Positions 18,614 through 26,627 of a stretch of 37,451 nt of DNA are shown one piece after another. The notes under the pieces were generated by a model, which had not been told where the DNA came from, ran no database searches, and saw nothing but the letters and a program-made list of their open reading frames with translations. Origin of the DNA: an uncultured beta proteobacterium (GTDB lineage Bacteria; Pseudomonadota; Gammaproteobacteria; Burkholderiales; Burkholderiaceae_C). The DNA lies in contig CAJAXU010000276.1 of NCBI GenBank assembly GCA_903948045.1, positions 1 through 37,451 of the forward strand, given 5' to 3'. Made by a program: the position numbers and the translations under genes. Every line of letters begins with the position of its first letter. Within the stretch, counting starts at the first letter, position 1.

Positions 18614-20260
18614 TCAGCGGGGTTGGCGCAGCATCTCTCTGAAGATGCCTTTGCGGATGGTCTGGTTGCTTTGCACCGGGCCGTCCCACCAGCCGTCATC
18701 CTGCATGGCCTGGGCAGCCCCGACAAAGGCTTGAACCACGGCCTCAAAGTCACCGTCGGTGTAGTTGAGACTGAAGATCAGTCGAGCACTTCCCACCCAA
18801 CTCAAGGCCAGGCCGTGTGCCCGCAGATAAAACTGAAGCATCCAGTTGTACCGGGAGGGTTGGGTATACAACACTGTCCAGACAGTCGACATGTTCGCTA
18901 CTCGCACCGGCAAGCCCTGCTGTTCAAGTCTGGCGTTGAGCTGGCGCGCCCTGCCGTCCCAGCGTTCGTCGATGCCATCGTACAGTGCGAGGATCTCGGG
19001 GGTCTCAATGGCATCCAGAAAAGCCTGCATCGCGCCCATCACATAGGGGTGGGCATTGAAGGTGCCGCGGGCAAAGCAGATGTCGGCCGGCCGGTTCTCC
19101 CGGTAGCGCTTCATCAGGGCAGCCCGGCCACAAACCACACCCACCGGCAGGCCACCGCCCAGTGTCTTGCCGTAGGTCACCATATCGGCCTGGACACCAA
19201 AATAGGCCTGCGCGCCGCCAGCAGCCAGCCGGAACCCGAGAAACACCTCGTCAAAGATCAGCACGATGCCGCGCTCGGTGCAGACTTGCCGCAGGCGCTG
19301 CAGCCAGGCGGTGTACGCGGCACGGTCGTAGGCCACCTTACGGCTGCTGTCAACCAGCGACGAGTCGCCCGGTGCGGGCGCATTGGGGTGCAAGGCCTGC
19401 AAGGGATTGATCAAAACACAGGCAATGTCTTTTCGGGTGCGCAGCACGTGCAGGCTGCGCTCGTCCATGTCCTTGAGGGTATGGGTTTCGCGCGGCGGCA
19501 GCGGGTTGCCGGGGCCGGGCTGCACGTCTTCCCACCAGCCGTGGTAGGCGCCGCAAAATCGCACCAGGTGGCTGCGCCCGGTGTGGTAGCGGGCCAGCCG
19601 CACGGCCTGCATCACGGCCTCGGTGCCCGACATGTGAAACGACACCTCGTCCAGCCCAGAGATACGTTTGAGCCGGGTCACGTTGTCCAGCACACAGGGG
19701 TGGTAGGCGCCGAGCACCGGCCCCAGCGCCTGCACCGTGCGCTGGCCGGCTTCGATGCAAGTTTTATAGAAATCGTACCCCAAAAGATTGACGCCGTAAG
19801 AGCCGGTCAGGTCGTAAAACACATTGCCATCGAGGTCGGTCACCGTCACCCCCTGCGACGACTGCAGAAAGCTGCCGCTTTTGATGTGGCGGCCCAGGTA
19901 ATCGGTGTATTGGTAGGGCACCCGGTAGCGCCCGGTGAACTGCATGTCCGAAATGATGGCCCGAGCGCTGGCTGTCATCGCAGCGCTCTTGGCATAACGG
20001 GCGTCATACAGGGCTGCCAGCCGGGCAAAGCCATCACGCCGCCGCTGCACCACCGGGCCGGTGGCGTGGTCCGAGTTGAAGAAAGTGGCTTCGTCATAGG
20101 CATAGCCGGGCAAAAGCCCTGCGATGCGCTTGGCAATGCGCGAATGACCAGCGAGAGAGCGGTGCTTTGCCCGCGACAGTTCAAGCCGGCGTTTGGCTTT
20201 GGGTAGGGCCCAGGCCAGGACGCCCAGGGCCAGTAAGGGAAGGGCCATGCTGTTGTCCAT
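18614..20260 (-). CDS. Class III aminotransferase (glutamate-1-semialdehyde aminomutase-like) with N-terminal hydrophobic anchor
   Basis: MALPLLALGVLAWALPKAKRR anchor; SGTEAVMQAVRLARYHTGRSHLVRFCGAYHGWWEDVQPG; IVLIFDEVFLGFRLAAGGAQAYFGVQADMVTYGKTLGGGLPVGVVCG. RBS GGAGGAATTG before the ATG. Confidence 0.85.
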   Translation of the reverse strand: MDNSMALPLLALGVLAWALPKAKRRLELSRAKHRSLAGHSRIAKRIAGLLPGYAYDEATFFNSDHATGPVVQRRRDGFARLAALYDARYAKSAAMTASARAIISDMQFTGRYRVPYQYTDYLGRHIKSGSFLQSSQGVTVTDLDGNVFYDLTGSYGVNLLGYDFYKTCIEAGQRTVQALGPVLGAYHPCVLDNVTRLKRISGLDEVSFHMSGTEAVMQAVRLARYHTGRSHLVRFCGAYHGWWEDVQPGPGNPLPPRETHTLKDMDERSLHVLRTRKDIACVLINPLQALHPNAPAPGDSSLVDSSRKVAYDRAAYTAWLQRLRQVCTERGIVLIFDEVFLGFRLAAGGAQAYFGVQADMVTYGKTLGGGLPVGVVCGRAALMKRYRENRPADICFARGTFNAHPYVMGAMQAFLDAIETPEILALYDGIDERWDGRARQLNARLEQQGLPVRVANMSTVWTVLYTQPSRYNWMLQFYLRAHGLALSWVGSARLIFSLNYTDGDFEAVVQAFVGAAQAMQDDGWWDGPVQSNQTIRKGIFREMLRQPR

Positions 20261-20280
20261 CAATTCCTCCGGTTAGAAAT

Positions 20281-20320
20281 ATGACAAACGTACCCAACTT
20301 AATTGACAGGCATATGAAAA
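20281..20320 (-). promoter_or_regulatory. Candidate tandem Pho boxes upstream of the class III aminotransferase, covering the psd start
   Basis: Minus strand TTTTCAT-ATGC-CTGTCAA-TTAA-GTTGGGT-ACGT-TTGTCAT: units at 0/11/22/33 (third unit degenerate). Confidence 0.45.
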
Positions 20321-21192
20321 CTAATTTATTCCAACGCATTTTTCTACAAGAAGACCTGAACTTCCTGCTGACCAACCGTGTGCCGCGCCTGCTGCTGACG
20401 CGCTGGATGGGCTGGTTCAGCCACCTGCGCAACCCCTTGCTGACGCGATGGTCGATCCGGGTCTGGCGCCTGTTCACCGATCTCGATCTGAGCGACGCCC
20501 GACAGCAGCACTTTGCCAGCCTGCACGACTGCTTTACCCGTGAACTGGTGCCTGGTGCGCGCGTGATCGACCCCGACCCGGCGGCGCTGTGCAGCCCCAG
20601 TGACGGCATCGTGGGGGCTTGCGGGCGCGTGGTGGATGGGATGGTGCTGCAGGCCAAGGGTTTCCCATATTCGATCAGCGAGCTGTTTGGCCCCAGCCAG
20701 GACACCAGCGTGTTTCGAAATGGCAGCTACATCACGCTGCGTCTGACGTCGAGCATGTACCACCGCTTTCATGCACCGCAAGACATGACGGTTGAGCATG
20801 TGACCTACCTCAGTGGCGACACCTGGAATGTGAACCCGATTGCGCTGGCGCGGGTCGAGCGCCTTTTTTGCCGCAACGAACGTGCCGTGCTGCGCGCCCG
20901 ACTGACCGGCAGCGGCCATCCGATCGCGCTGGTGCCGGTGGCGGCGATTCTGGTGGCCAGCATCCGGTTGCATTTTCTAGATGTGCTACTGCACTTGCGC
21001 TATCGCGGCGCCAACGAGATTCCCTGCACTGCGAACTGCGTCAAGGGCCAGGAGCTGGGCTGGTTTGAGCATGGCTCCACCATCATCGTGTTCACCCCGC
21101 CGAGCTTTAACTTGTGTGACGGGATTGAGACCGGCCGCCAGGTCCGGATGGGGCAGGGCTTGATGCGGGTGGCCGCGACCGTCAGTGCGTGA
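20281..21192 (+). CDS. psd: Phosphatidylserine decarboxylase (Psd-like)
   Basis: CSPSDGIVGACGRV, YLSGDTWNVNPIAL, autocleavage-type motif GWFEHGSTIIVFTP. Start 20281 or 20314. Confidence 0.82.
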   Translation: MTNVPNLIDRHMKTNLFQRIFLQEDLNFLLTNRVPRLLLTRWMGWFSHLRNPLLTRWSIRVWRLFTDLDLSDARQQHFASLHDCFTRELVPGARVIDPDPAALCSPSDGIVGACGRVVDGMVLQAKGFPYSISELFGPSQDTSVFRNGSYITLRLTSSMYHRFHAPQDMTVEHVTYLSGDTWNVNPIALARVERLFCRNERAVLRARLTGSGHPIALVPVAAILVASIRLHFLDVLLHLRYRGANEIPCTANCVKGQELGWFEHGSTIIVFTPPSFNLCDGIETGRQVRMGQGLMRVAATVSA

Positions 21193-21240
21193 GTCGTGTG
21201 ATTGAGGCCTGACCGCGCCGCTTCGCGACCGGGCTGAGCA

Positions 21241-21280
21241 TTGTCATCGTTTTGCCGCAGCAACGTCATAACACGGTCAC
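21241..21280 (+). promoter_or_regulatory. Candidate tandem Pho boxes upstream of ugd
   Basis: TTGTCAT-CGTT-TTGCCGC-AGCA-ACGTCAT-AACA-CGGTCAC: units phased at 11 bp, ending 47 bp before the ugd ATG. Confidence 0.5.
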
Positions 21281-21327
21281 GTCGGTTCGCGACGATCTTG
21301 CTCCAGATCAACCCTCTGGAGAAGTGC

Positions 21328-22713
21328 ATGAAAGTCAGCGTGTTTGGCGCCGGTTACGTCGGTCTGGTGACGGCGGCCTGCCTGGCAGAAATGGGCAACA
21401 GCGTGGTTTGTGTGGATGTCGATGCAAAGCGCGTGACCGATTTGCAGCGTGGTATCTCTCCCATCCATGAACAAGGCCTGGAGCCACTGTTGCAGCGCAA
21501 CGCGGCAGCCGGCCGACTGACCTTTACCAACGATCTGGCCGTGGCCGTGAACCATGGCACCATCGTGTTCATCGCCGTGGGCACGCCTGCTGCTGAAGAT
21601 GGCTCTGCCGATTTGCAACATGTCTTGGCCGTGGCGCAGTCTATTGGCGAGCACATGAACGACTACAAGCTGGTCGTCAACAAGAGCACAGTGCCGGTTG
21701 GCACCGCCGACCGGGTGCGCGAGACCCTGGCCGCTGCCCTGCGCCAACGCGCTGCGGCGCTGCCCTATGCTGTGGTGTCCAACCCGGAGTTCCTTAAGGA
21801 GGGTGTGGCCATTGACGACTTCATGCGGCCGGACCGGGTGATCGTAGGTTGCGACAACGACCAGGCGGCTTTGTTGATGCGGGCCCTGTATGCGCCGTTT
21901 CTGCGCAACCGCGACCGGCTGATGATGATGGATGTGCGCAGCGCCGAACTCACCAAGTATGTGGCCAATGCCATGCTGGCCACGCGCATCAGCTTTATGA
22001 ACGAGATGGCACTGCTGTCGGAGAAGGTGGGCGCTGATATTGAGCAAGTTCGGCTTGGCATTGGCAGTGACTCCCGCATCGGCAGCCATTTTCTGTATGC
22101 CGGCTGTGGTTGGGGCGGGTCGTGCTTTCCCAAGGACGTGCGCGCCCTGGCCCACATGGCCACCGAGGCCGGCACCGAGCTGAGCATGCTGCAAGCCACC
22201 CAGGCCATCAATGACCGGCAACGCGGCCTGTTGGGGCGGCGCGTGGTGGCCCGCTTTGGCCCCGACCTGAGTGGCCTGCAGTTTGCGGTGTGGGGACTGT
22301 CCTTCAAGCCGGGCACGGACGACATGCGCGAAGCGCCGAGCGTGAACCTGATTGACGAGCTGCTGCAGCGCGGCGCCCGGGTGCAGGCCTTTGACCCGGT
22401 GGCAATGGTCGGTGCCAGCGCACGTTGGCAGGCGCAGCCTGGCTTTATGGCCTGCAAAGACCCGCTCGCGGCAACTGAAGGGGCAGACGCCTTGATTGTG
22501 GTGACTGAGTGGCGCGAATTTCGCAGCCCGGACTTCGCCGAGCTGGCCCGGCGCTTGCGGCAACCCGTCGTCTTCGATGGCCGCAACCTGTATGACCCAA
22601 CGCTGATGGCCGAACTGGGTTTTGAGTACACCGGCATTGGCAGATCGACGGCAGAGGTGCCCAGCACAACGGACCATGCCGGGCGTTCGCCCTGGGTGGC
22701 GTTAGCCGCCTGA
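21328..22713 (+). CDS. ugd: UDP-glucose 6-dehydrogenase
   Basis: MKVSVFGAGYVGLVTAACLAEMGNSVVCVDVD, NPEFLKEGVAIDDFMRPDRVIVG, GCGWGGSCFPKDVRAL, SFKPGTDDMREAPS. Confidence 0.95.
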   Translation: MKVSVFGAGYVGLVTAACLAEMGNSVVCVDVDAKRVTDLQRGISPIHEQGLEPLLQRNAAAGRLTFTNDLAVAVNHGTIVFIAVGTPAAEDGSADLQHVLAVAQSIGEHMNDYKLVVNKSTVPVGTADRVRETLAAALRQRAAALPYAVVSNPEFLKEGVAIDDFMRPDRVIVGCDNDQAALLMRALYAPFLRNRDRLMMMDVRSAELTKYVANAMLATRISFMNEMALLSEKVGADIEQVRLGIGSDSRIGSHFLYAGCGWGGSCFPKDVRALAHMATEAGTELSMLQATQAINDRQRGLLGRRVVARFGPDLSGLQFAVWGLSFKPGTDDMREAPSVNLIDELLQRGARVQAFDPVAMVGASARWQAQPGFMACKDPLAATEGADALIVVTEWREFRSPDFAELARRLRQPVVFDGRNLYDPTLMAELGFEYTGIGRSTAEVPSTTDHAGRSPWVALAA

Positions 22714-23535
22714 GGCGGCCCGGCCCGCCACGGGTCTGGGCAAGGCCAAGGCGGGTACGGACGCCACCACTGGCTCTGCCTGATTGCCAAAGTCAAGGAT
22801 CTCCAACCGGCCGTCATGGTGTTCCACCAGGGCGGTCAGGCTCTCCACCCAGTCGCCGTCATTGCAGTACAGGACACCCTCGATCTGGCGCATCTCAGCG
22901 TGGTGAATGTGGCCGCAGACCACGCCATCCAGGCCACGCCGCCGGGCTTCGTGCGCTACGGCCGTTTCAAAATCGCTGACGTAGCTGACCGCCCGCTTGA
23001 CCTTGAGCTTGATGTACTTGGACAGACTCCAATAGGGCAGCCCCAGGTGGGCGCGCAGCACGTTGAAGCGACGATTCACCTTAAGAATGAACTCATAGGC
23101 TATGTCGCCGGCGTAGGCCAGCCACTTGGCGCACTGGATCACGCCGTCAAACAGATCGCCGTGGGTGACCCAAAGGCGCCGTCCGTCAGCCAGGGTGTGG
23201 ACGCAGTCCTCCACCACATCGACACCGCCAAAATTGTGCTGCAGGTACTTGCGGGCAAACTCGTCGTGGTTGCCCGGCACAAACACCACACGCGTGCCCT
23301 TGCGCGCCTTGCGCAGAATTTTTTGAACCACGTCGTTGTGCGTCTGCGGCCAGTACCAGCTGCGCCGCAGCTGCCAGCCGTCAATGATGTCGCCCACCAG
23401 GTACAGCGTTTCACAGTCGGTGGTTTTCAGAAAAGCCAGCAGCGCTTCGGCTTGGCAACCCGGTGTACCGAGGTGGATGTCAGAGATCCAGACGGTGCGC
23501 AGGCATCGGTCGTTGGTCAGGTTGTCATCGGTCAC
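22702..23535 (-). CDS. Metallophosphoesterase of the LpxH/PlcP-like group (often annotated UDP-2,3-diacylglucosamine diphosphatase); candidate phospholipase C PlcP
   Basis: WISDIHLGTPGCQ, YLVGDIIDGWQLRRSWYWPQTHNDV, VPGNHDEFA, THGDLFDGVIQCAKWLA, VVCGHIHHAEM. Confidence 0.85.
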   Translation of the reverse strand: MTDDNLTNDRCLRTVWISDIHLGTPGCQAEALLAFLKTTDCETLYLVGDIIDGWQLRRSWYWPQTHNDVVQKILRKARKGTRVVFVPGNHDEFARKYLQHNFGGVDVVEDCVHTLADGRRLWVTHGDLFDGVIQCAKWLAYAGDIAYEFILKVNRRFNVLRAHLGLPYWSLSKYIKLKVKRAVSYVSDFETAVAHEARRRGLDGVVCGHIHHAEMRQIEGVLYCNDGDWVESLTALVEHHDGRLEILDFGNQAEPVVASVPALALPRPVAGRAASGG

Positions 23536-23578
23536 GCTCAGCCTCTCCGTGGGTTTGCAGAGATGCTAGAGACCCTAC

Positions 23579-23618
23579 GTGACGGAGATGTGAAAACCCG
23601 GTGAAGCTTGCGTGTCAG
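23579..23618 (-). promoter_or_regulatory. Candidate tandem Pho boxes upstream of the PlcP-like gene
   Basis: Minus strand CTGACAC-GCAA-GCTTCAC-CGGG-TTTTCAC-ATCT-CCGTCAC: four heptamers at exact 11-bp period, 43 bp before the ATG. Confidence 0.6.
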
Positions 23619-23658
23619 AGTAGCGTAGCAGGGCCGCGCTTCAGCGCCAGCAGCCCGA

Positions 23659-23720
23659 GCGCTATTGAATCAATAGCTATAAACCCAATCAGGACGTGGC
23701 CTGGAGGGCGATTTGGCTCA
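23659..23720 (+). repeat. 62-bp direct repeat, copy 1 (REP-like, contains palindrome GCTATTGAATCAATAGC)
   Basis: One mismatch to 24530-24591 (G at 23703 vs A at 24574). Confidence 0.97.
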
Positions 23721-23787
23721 ATTCAGCTCAGTGTCTAACGCGGTGGTACCGCACCAGCGGATTGACCTTGATGCCAGTGGCGGCGGC

Positions 23788-24180
23788 CTAAGCTGGCTGC
23801 ACCGGCACGCTTTGGGCAGTCTTTGACGCTTTTTTGACAAGCGCCTTGTCAAATGTCAGAAACGCTTGGACGCCACCGCTCAACCCCAGGTGCAAGGCAT
23901 CGGCAAAATCAAGTCCCTCACCGTACGCGTCGAGCGCAGCACTCACGATGTCTGCTTGCGGCAGCGTAAAGTTGGGCAGGTTCAGCAGCAAGCCAACGCC
24001 CTGTCGAATCGCTGCTGGCGTGCAGTCGTTCGACTCCAACACCCAGACCAACTCCAGCAACACGGTCACTGGCGCGGTGAATTGCTGATCCGAAGCCAGC
24101 AAAGCGCGGGCACGTTTGTACTGGGCTGCGTCATCCCGTAGCAGCAGCCGGGCCAGCACATTGGTGTCGAGCGCCCTCAT
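23788..24180 (-). CDS. VapC-type PIN-domain toxin
   Basis: MRALDTNVLARLLLRDDAAQ...VLLELVWVLES...GLDFADALHLGLS...FLTFDKAL: conserved acidic PIN residues. Confidence 0.88.
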   Translation of the reverse strand: MRALDTNVLARLLLRDDAAQYKRARALLASDQQFTAPVTVLLELVWVLESNDCTPAAIRQGVGLLLNLPNFTLPQADIVSAALDAYGEGLDFADALHLGLSGGVQAFLTFDKALVKKASKTAQSVPVQPA

Positions 24181-24437
24181 GGCGCGTGCCGCGCCTTCAG
24201 TTTGGCGCGGATCGCGGCCTTGGCGTCCGCCTCACTCAACAGCTTTCGCTCGGGCCGGTATAGACAACCCGCCACTTGAGCCAAGCTGGATACAGGCCGC
24301 TCAAGCAAGGGCCGCAACCGAATTTCGCCTTCCACGTAGCGCACTTCCAGGCGGCAACCTGCGCTGACGTGGGCATCGTCTCGCACTGCTTTGGGTATGA
24401 CGAGTTGGCCTTTGCTGGAGAGGGTGACAGTTTCCAT
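24177..24437 (-). CDS. AbrB/SpoVT-type antitoxin (VapB-like)
   Basis: METVTLSSKGQLVIPKAVRDDAHVSAGCRLEVRYVEGEIRLRP; 4-nt overlap with the toxin gene. Confidence 0.88.
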   Translation of the reverse strand: METVTLSSKGQLVIPKAVRDDAHVSAGCRLEVRYVEGEIRLRPLLERPVSSLAQVAGCLYRPERKLLSEADAKAAIRAKLKARHAP

Positions 24438-24529
24438 GATCTACCTGTAAAAGTAAGACGCATGGTAAGCCATTTTGCTGAGTTTGGAACGGTGGTTGAC
24501 CTGGTGCGCGTCTGCGCATATCATTTGAC

Positions 24530-24591
24530 GCGCTATTGAATCAATAGCTATAAACCCAATCAGGACGTGGCCTAGAGGGCGATTTGGCTCA
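24530..24591 (+). repeat. 62-bp direct repeat, copy 2
   Basis: Matches 23659-23720 with one mismatch. Confidence 0.97.
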
Positions 24592-24611
24592 TATTCGCTA
24601 CGCGCCTGCCG

Positions 24612-24668
24612 TCACACCCGCTCAATGATCAGGGCAATGCCCTGGCCGACGCCGATGCACATGGTGCA
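24612..24668 (-). pseudogene. Orphan 3'-terminal fragment of a thiolase gene (57 bp duplicate of 34750-34806)
   Basis: Encodes ...CTMCIGVGQGIALIIERV* on the minus strand, the same C-terminus as the intact thiolase; one mismatch in 57 bp. Confidence 0.9.
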
Positions 24669-24780
24669 AACGGAATGGCCGGAGCATCAGCTTTTTTCAG
24701 GCCAATCGGTGGCGCGATCGTGGAGAATCGCCAGCAGATAGCTTATCTGGCTGAGCCAAGCACTGCATCGGAGCGACACA

Positions 24781-25578
24781 TTGCAAAAGTTACTGGACGG
24801 AAAAGTAGCCCTCATCACAGGCGCTGGCTCGGGCATTGGCCGGGCAACAGCCATCCGCTTTGCCGCGGAGGGCGCCAAAGTCGTGCTGGGTGATATGAGT
24901 GCCAGCGTGTTTGAGACAGCCGCGCTACTCGGGCCTGTGGCGTCAGCCTGCCAAATGGACGCAGGCAAGGAAGAGGATGTGGCCAGACTGGTCGAGCTTG
25001 CGGTGAGCAGGCACGGCCAGATTGACATTGCTTTTGCCAATGCCGGCATATCGGGCGGGATGGCGGGCATCTTCGACAACACTGTCGAAAACTTCACTGA
25101 GGTCCTTCGCGTCAATTTGATTGGTCCCTGGCTGATGGTCAAGCATGCAGGCAAGGTCATGGCGCAGGCCGGGCGTGGTGGCTCTATTATCTTGACGGCG
25201 AGTGTGGCGGGCCTGCGTTCAGGCGCCGGCGGCCCCGCATATTCCGCCTCCAAAGCTGGCGTCATCAACTTGGCCATGGTCGCCGCACAGCAACTGAGCG
25301 ACACCAATGTCCGCGTCAACGCTCTTTGTCCGGGTCTGACTGAGACCGGCATGACCAAGCCCACCTTCGACTACGCCAAACAAAAGGACGTGATGCACAA
25401 GGTCGGCCGTCTCAACCCGCTGCGCCGCGGTGCACGTGCTGAAGAACTTGCCAATGTGGCAGTTTTCCTTGCCAGCGATCTTGCCAGTTATGTCAACGGG
25501 CAAGCCATCGCGGCCGATGGTGGCCTGTCAAGCTCCCATCCGGTCACCCGGCAGTTAACCGGTCAGACGGCTGTTTAA
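24781..25578 (+). CDS. Short-chain dehydrogenase/reductase
   Basis: TTG start; [58 protein letters not shown]. Confidence 0.9.
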   Translation: MQKLLDGKVALITGAGSGIGRATAIRFAAEGAKVVLGDMSASVFETAALLGPVASACQMDAGKEEDVARLVELAVSRHGQIDIAFANAGISGGMAGIFDNTVENFTEVLRVNLIGPWLMVKHAGKVMAQAGRGGSIILTASVAGLRSGAGGPAYSASKAGVINLAMVAAQQLSDTNVRVNALCPGLTETGMTKPTFDYAKQKDVMHKVGRLNPLRRGARAEELANVAVFLASDLASYVNGQAIAADGGLSSSHPVTRQLTGQTAV

Positions 25579-25598
25579 GTGCATCGCTGATACACATT

Positions 25599-26405
25599 GT
25601 GATGAATTCAAAAACACCCCCTCCTGACGACGATTCGGCGCAAGCCAAAGACCCGCAGTTTGCCTACACCTTGGCCAAGGGCCTCGAAGTGTTGCGAGCC
25701 TTTGATGTCTCCACGCCCTATTTGGGCAATCGTGAGCTGGCCAAGCGAACTGGCCTGACCAGACCCACAGTCGCACGCCTCACCCGGACGCTGGCCCTGT
25801 TGGGGTACTTAAGCTATGACAAGGCCGATGCGCGCTACCGCCTGGCAGCTTCTTGCCTGTCCTTTGGCTATCCTCTGCTGAGTCAACTCAACGTCCGGCA
25901 TCTGGCGCGCGCACCCATGCAGGAACTGGCCGATTACGCGCGGGGTGCGGTCTCGATCGCCATGCGCAGCGGCCTGGAGATGATCATCGTTGAGAGTTGC
26001 GTGGATCAGTCTGCGCCCAATGGTCGCCCCGACATCGGCGCCACCCGGCCGATCGAGAGTACCGCGCTAGGCTACGCCTATTACAGTGCCGCTGGCGCCA
26101 CCGAAAAAGCAGAGCTGGAGCTGCAGTTACAGCAAGCTCAAGGGCCCAACTGGCCTGCGCTCAAAGCTCAATTGACACTGGCCCAGTCTTTTTTTAGCCA
26201 GAACGGCTATTGTTTCCGGGTTGCCGCACCGAATAGCTTGGAGGTTGTCGCCGTGCCCTTGCGCTCCAATTTCGAGGGTGAAGTTCTAGTGATCAACTGT
26301 GCCGTAGCCTCCTTCAATCTGGAGCCGAACGGGCTGATTGAGCAAATCGCGCCGCGCCTCAAACACCTGGTGGCTCTCGTCGAGAGCGCTGCCGGACTTC
26401 GCTAA
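25599..26405 (+). CDS. IclR-family transcriptional regulator
   Basis: LAKGLEVLRAFDVSTPYLGNRELAKRTGLTRPTVARLTRTLALLGYL wHTH followed by an IclR effector domain. Confidence 0.9.
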   Translation: MMNSKTPPPDDDSAQAKDPQFAYTLAKGLEVLRAFDVSTPYLGNRELAKRTGLTRPTVARLTRTLALLGYLSYDKADARYRLAASCLSFGYPLLSQLNVRHLARAPMQELADYARGAVSIAMRSGLEMIIVESCVDQSAPNGRPDIGATRPIESTALGYAYYSAAGATEKAELELQLQQAQGPNWPALKAQLTLAQSFFSQNGYCFRVAAPNSLEVVAVPLRSNFEGEVLVINCAVASFNLEPNGLIEQIAPRLKHLVALVESAAGLR

Positions 26406-26513
26406 TTCCGGCCAGCTCGGGCTTTGCCGGGACGCTACGTCTCTGCGCCTCTGTTCCAAGCCTGTTCAACCCAGCCTAGGTTAGTCGGGGTCAAGCCGCT
26501 GTCATATCGGTAT

Positions 26514-26558
26514 CATCTGTCTGAATATTGTAAATATAAGTTAATATTCAGTCAGATG
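26514..26558. promoter_or_regulatory. 16-bp-arm inverted repeat, candidate operator upstream of the nitronate monooxygenase-like gene
   Basis: CATCTGTCTGAATATT-(13 nt)-AATATTCAGTCAGATG, one mismatch between arms, about 70 bp before the 26628 ATG. Confidence 0.6.
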
Positions 26559-26627
26559 CTAACTACTGCTGCCGGTGATCGGGGTTGGCAGGCGGCACAC
26601 GGTTCCGCCGAGATCGAAGGAGTGCAA

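Noticed and set aside
18587-20206. 539-aa plus-strand ORF antisense to the class III aminotransferase
   Set aside because: Mirror ORF of a conserved gene with no recognisable motif or RBS.
21277-22677. 466-aa minus-strand ORF antisense to ugd
   Set aside because: Spurious; ugd is unambiguous on the plus strand.
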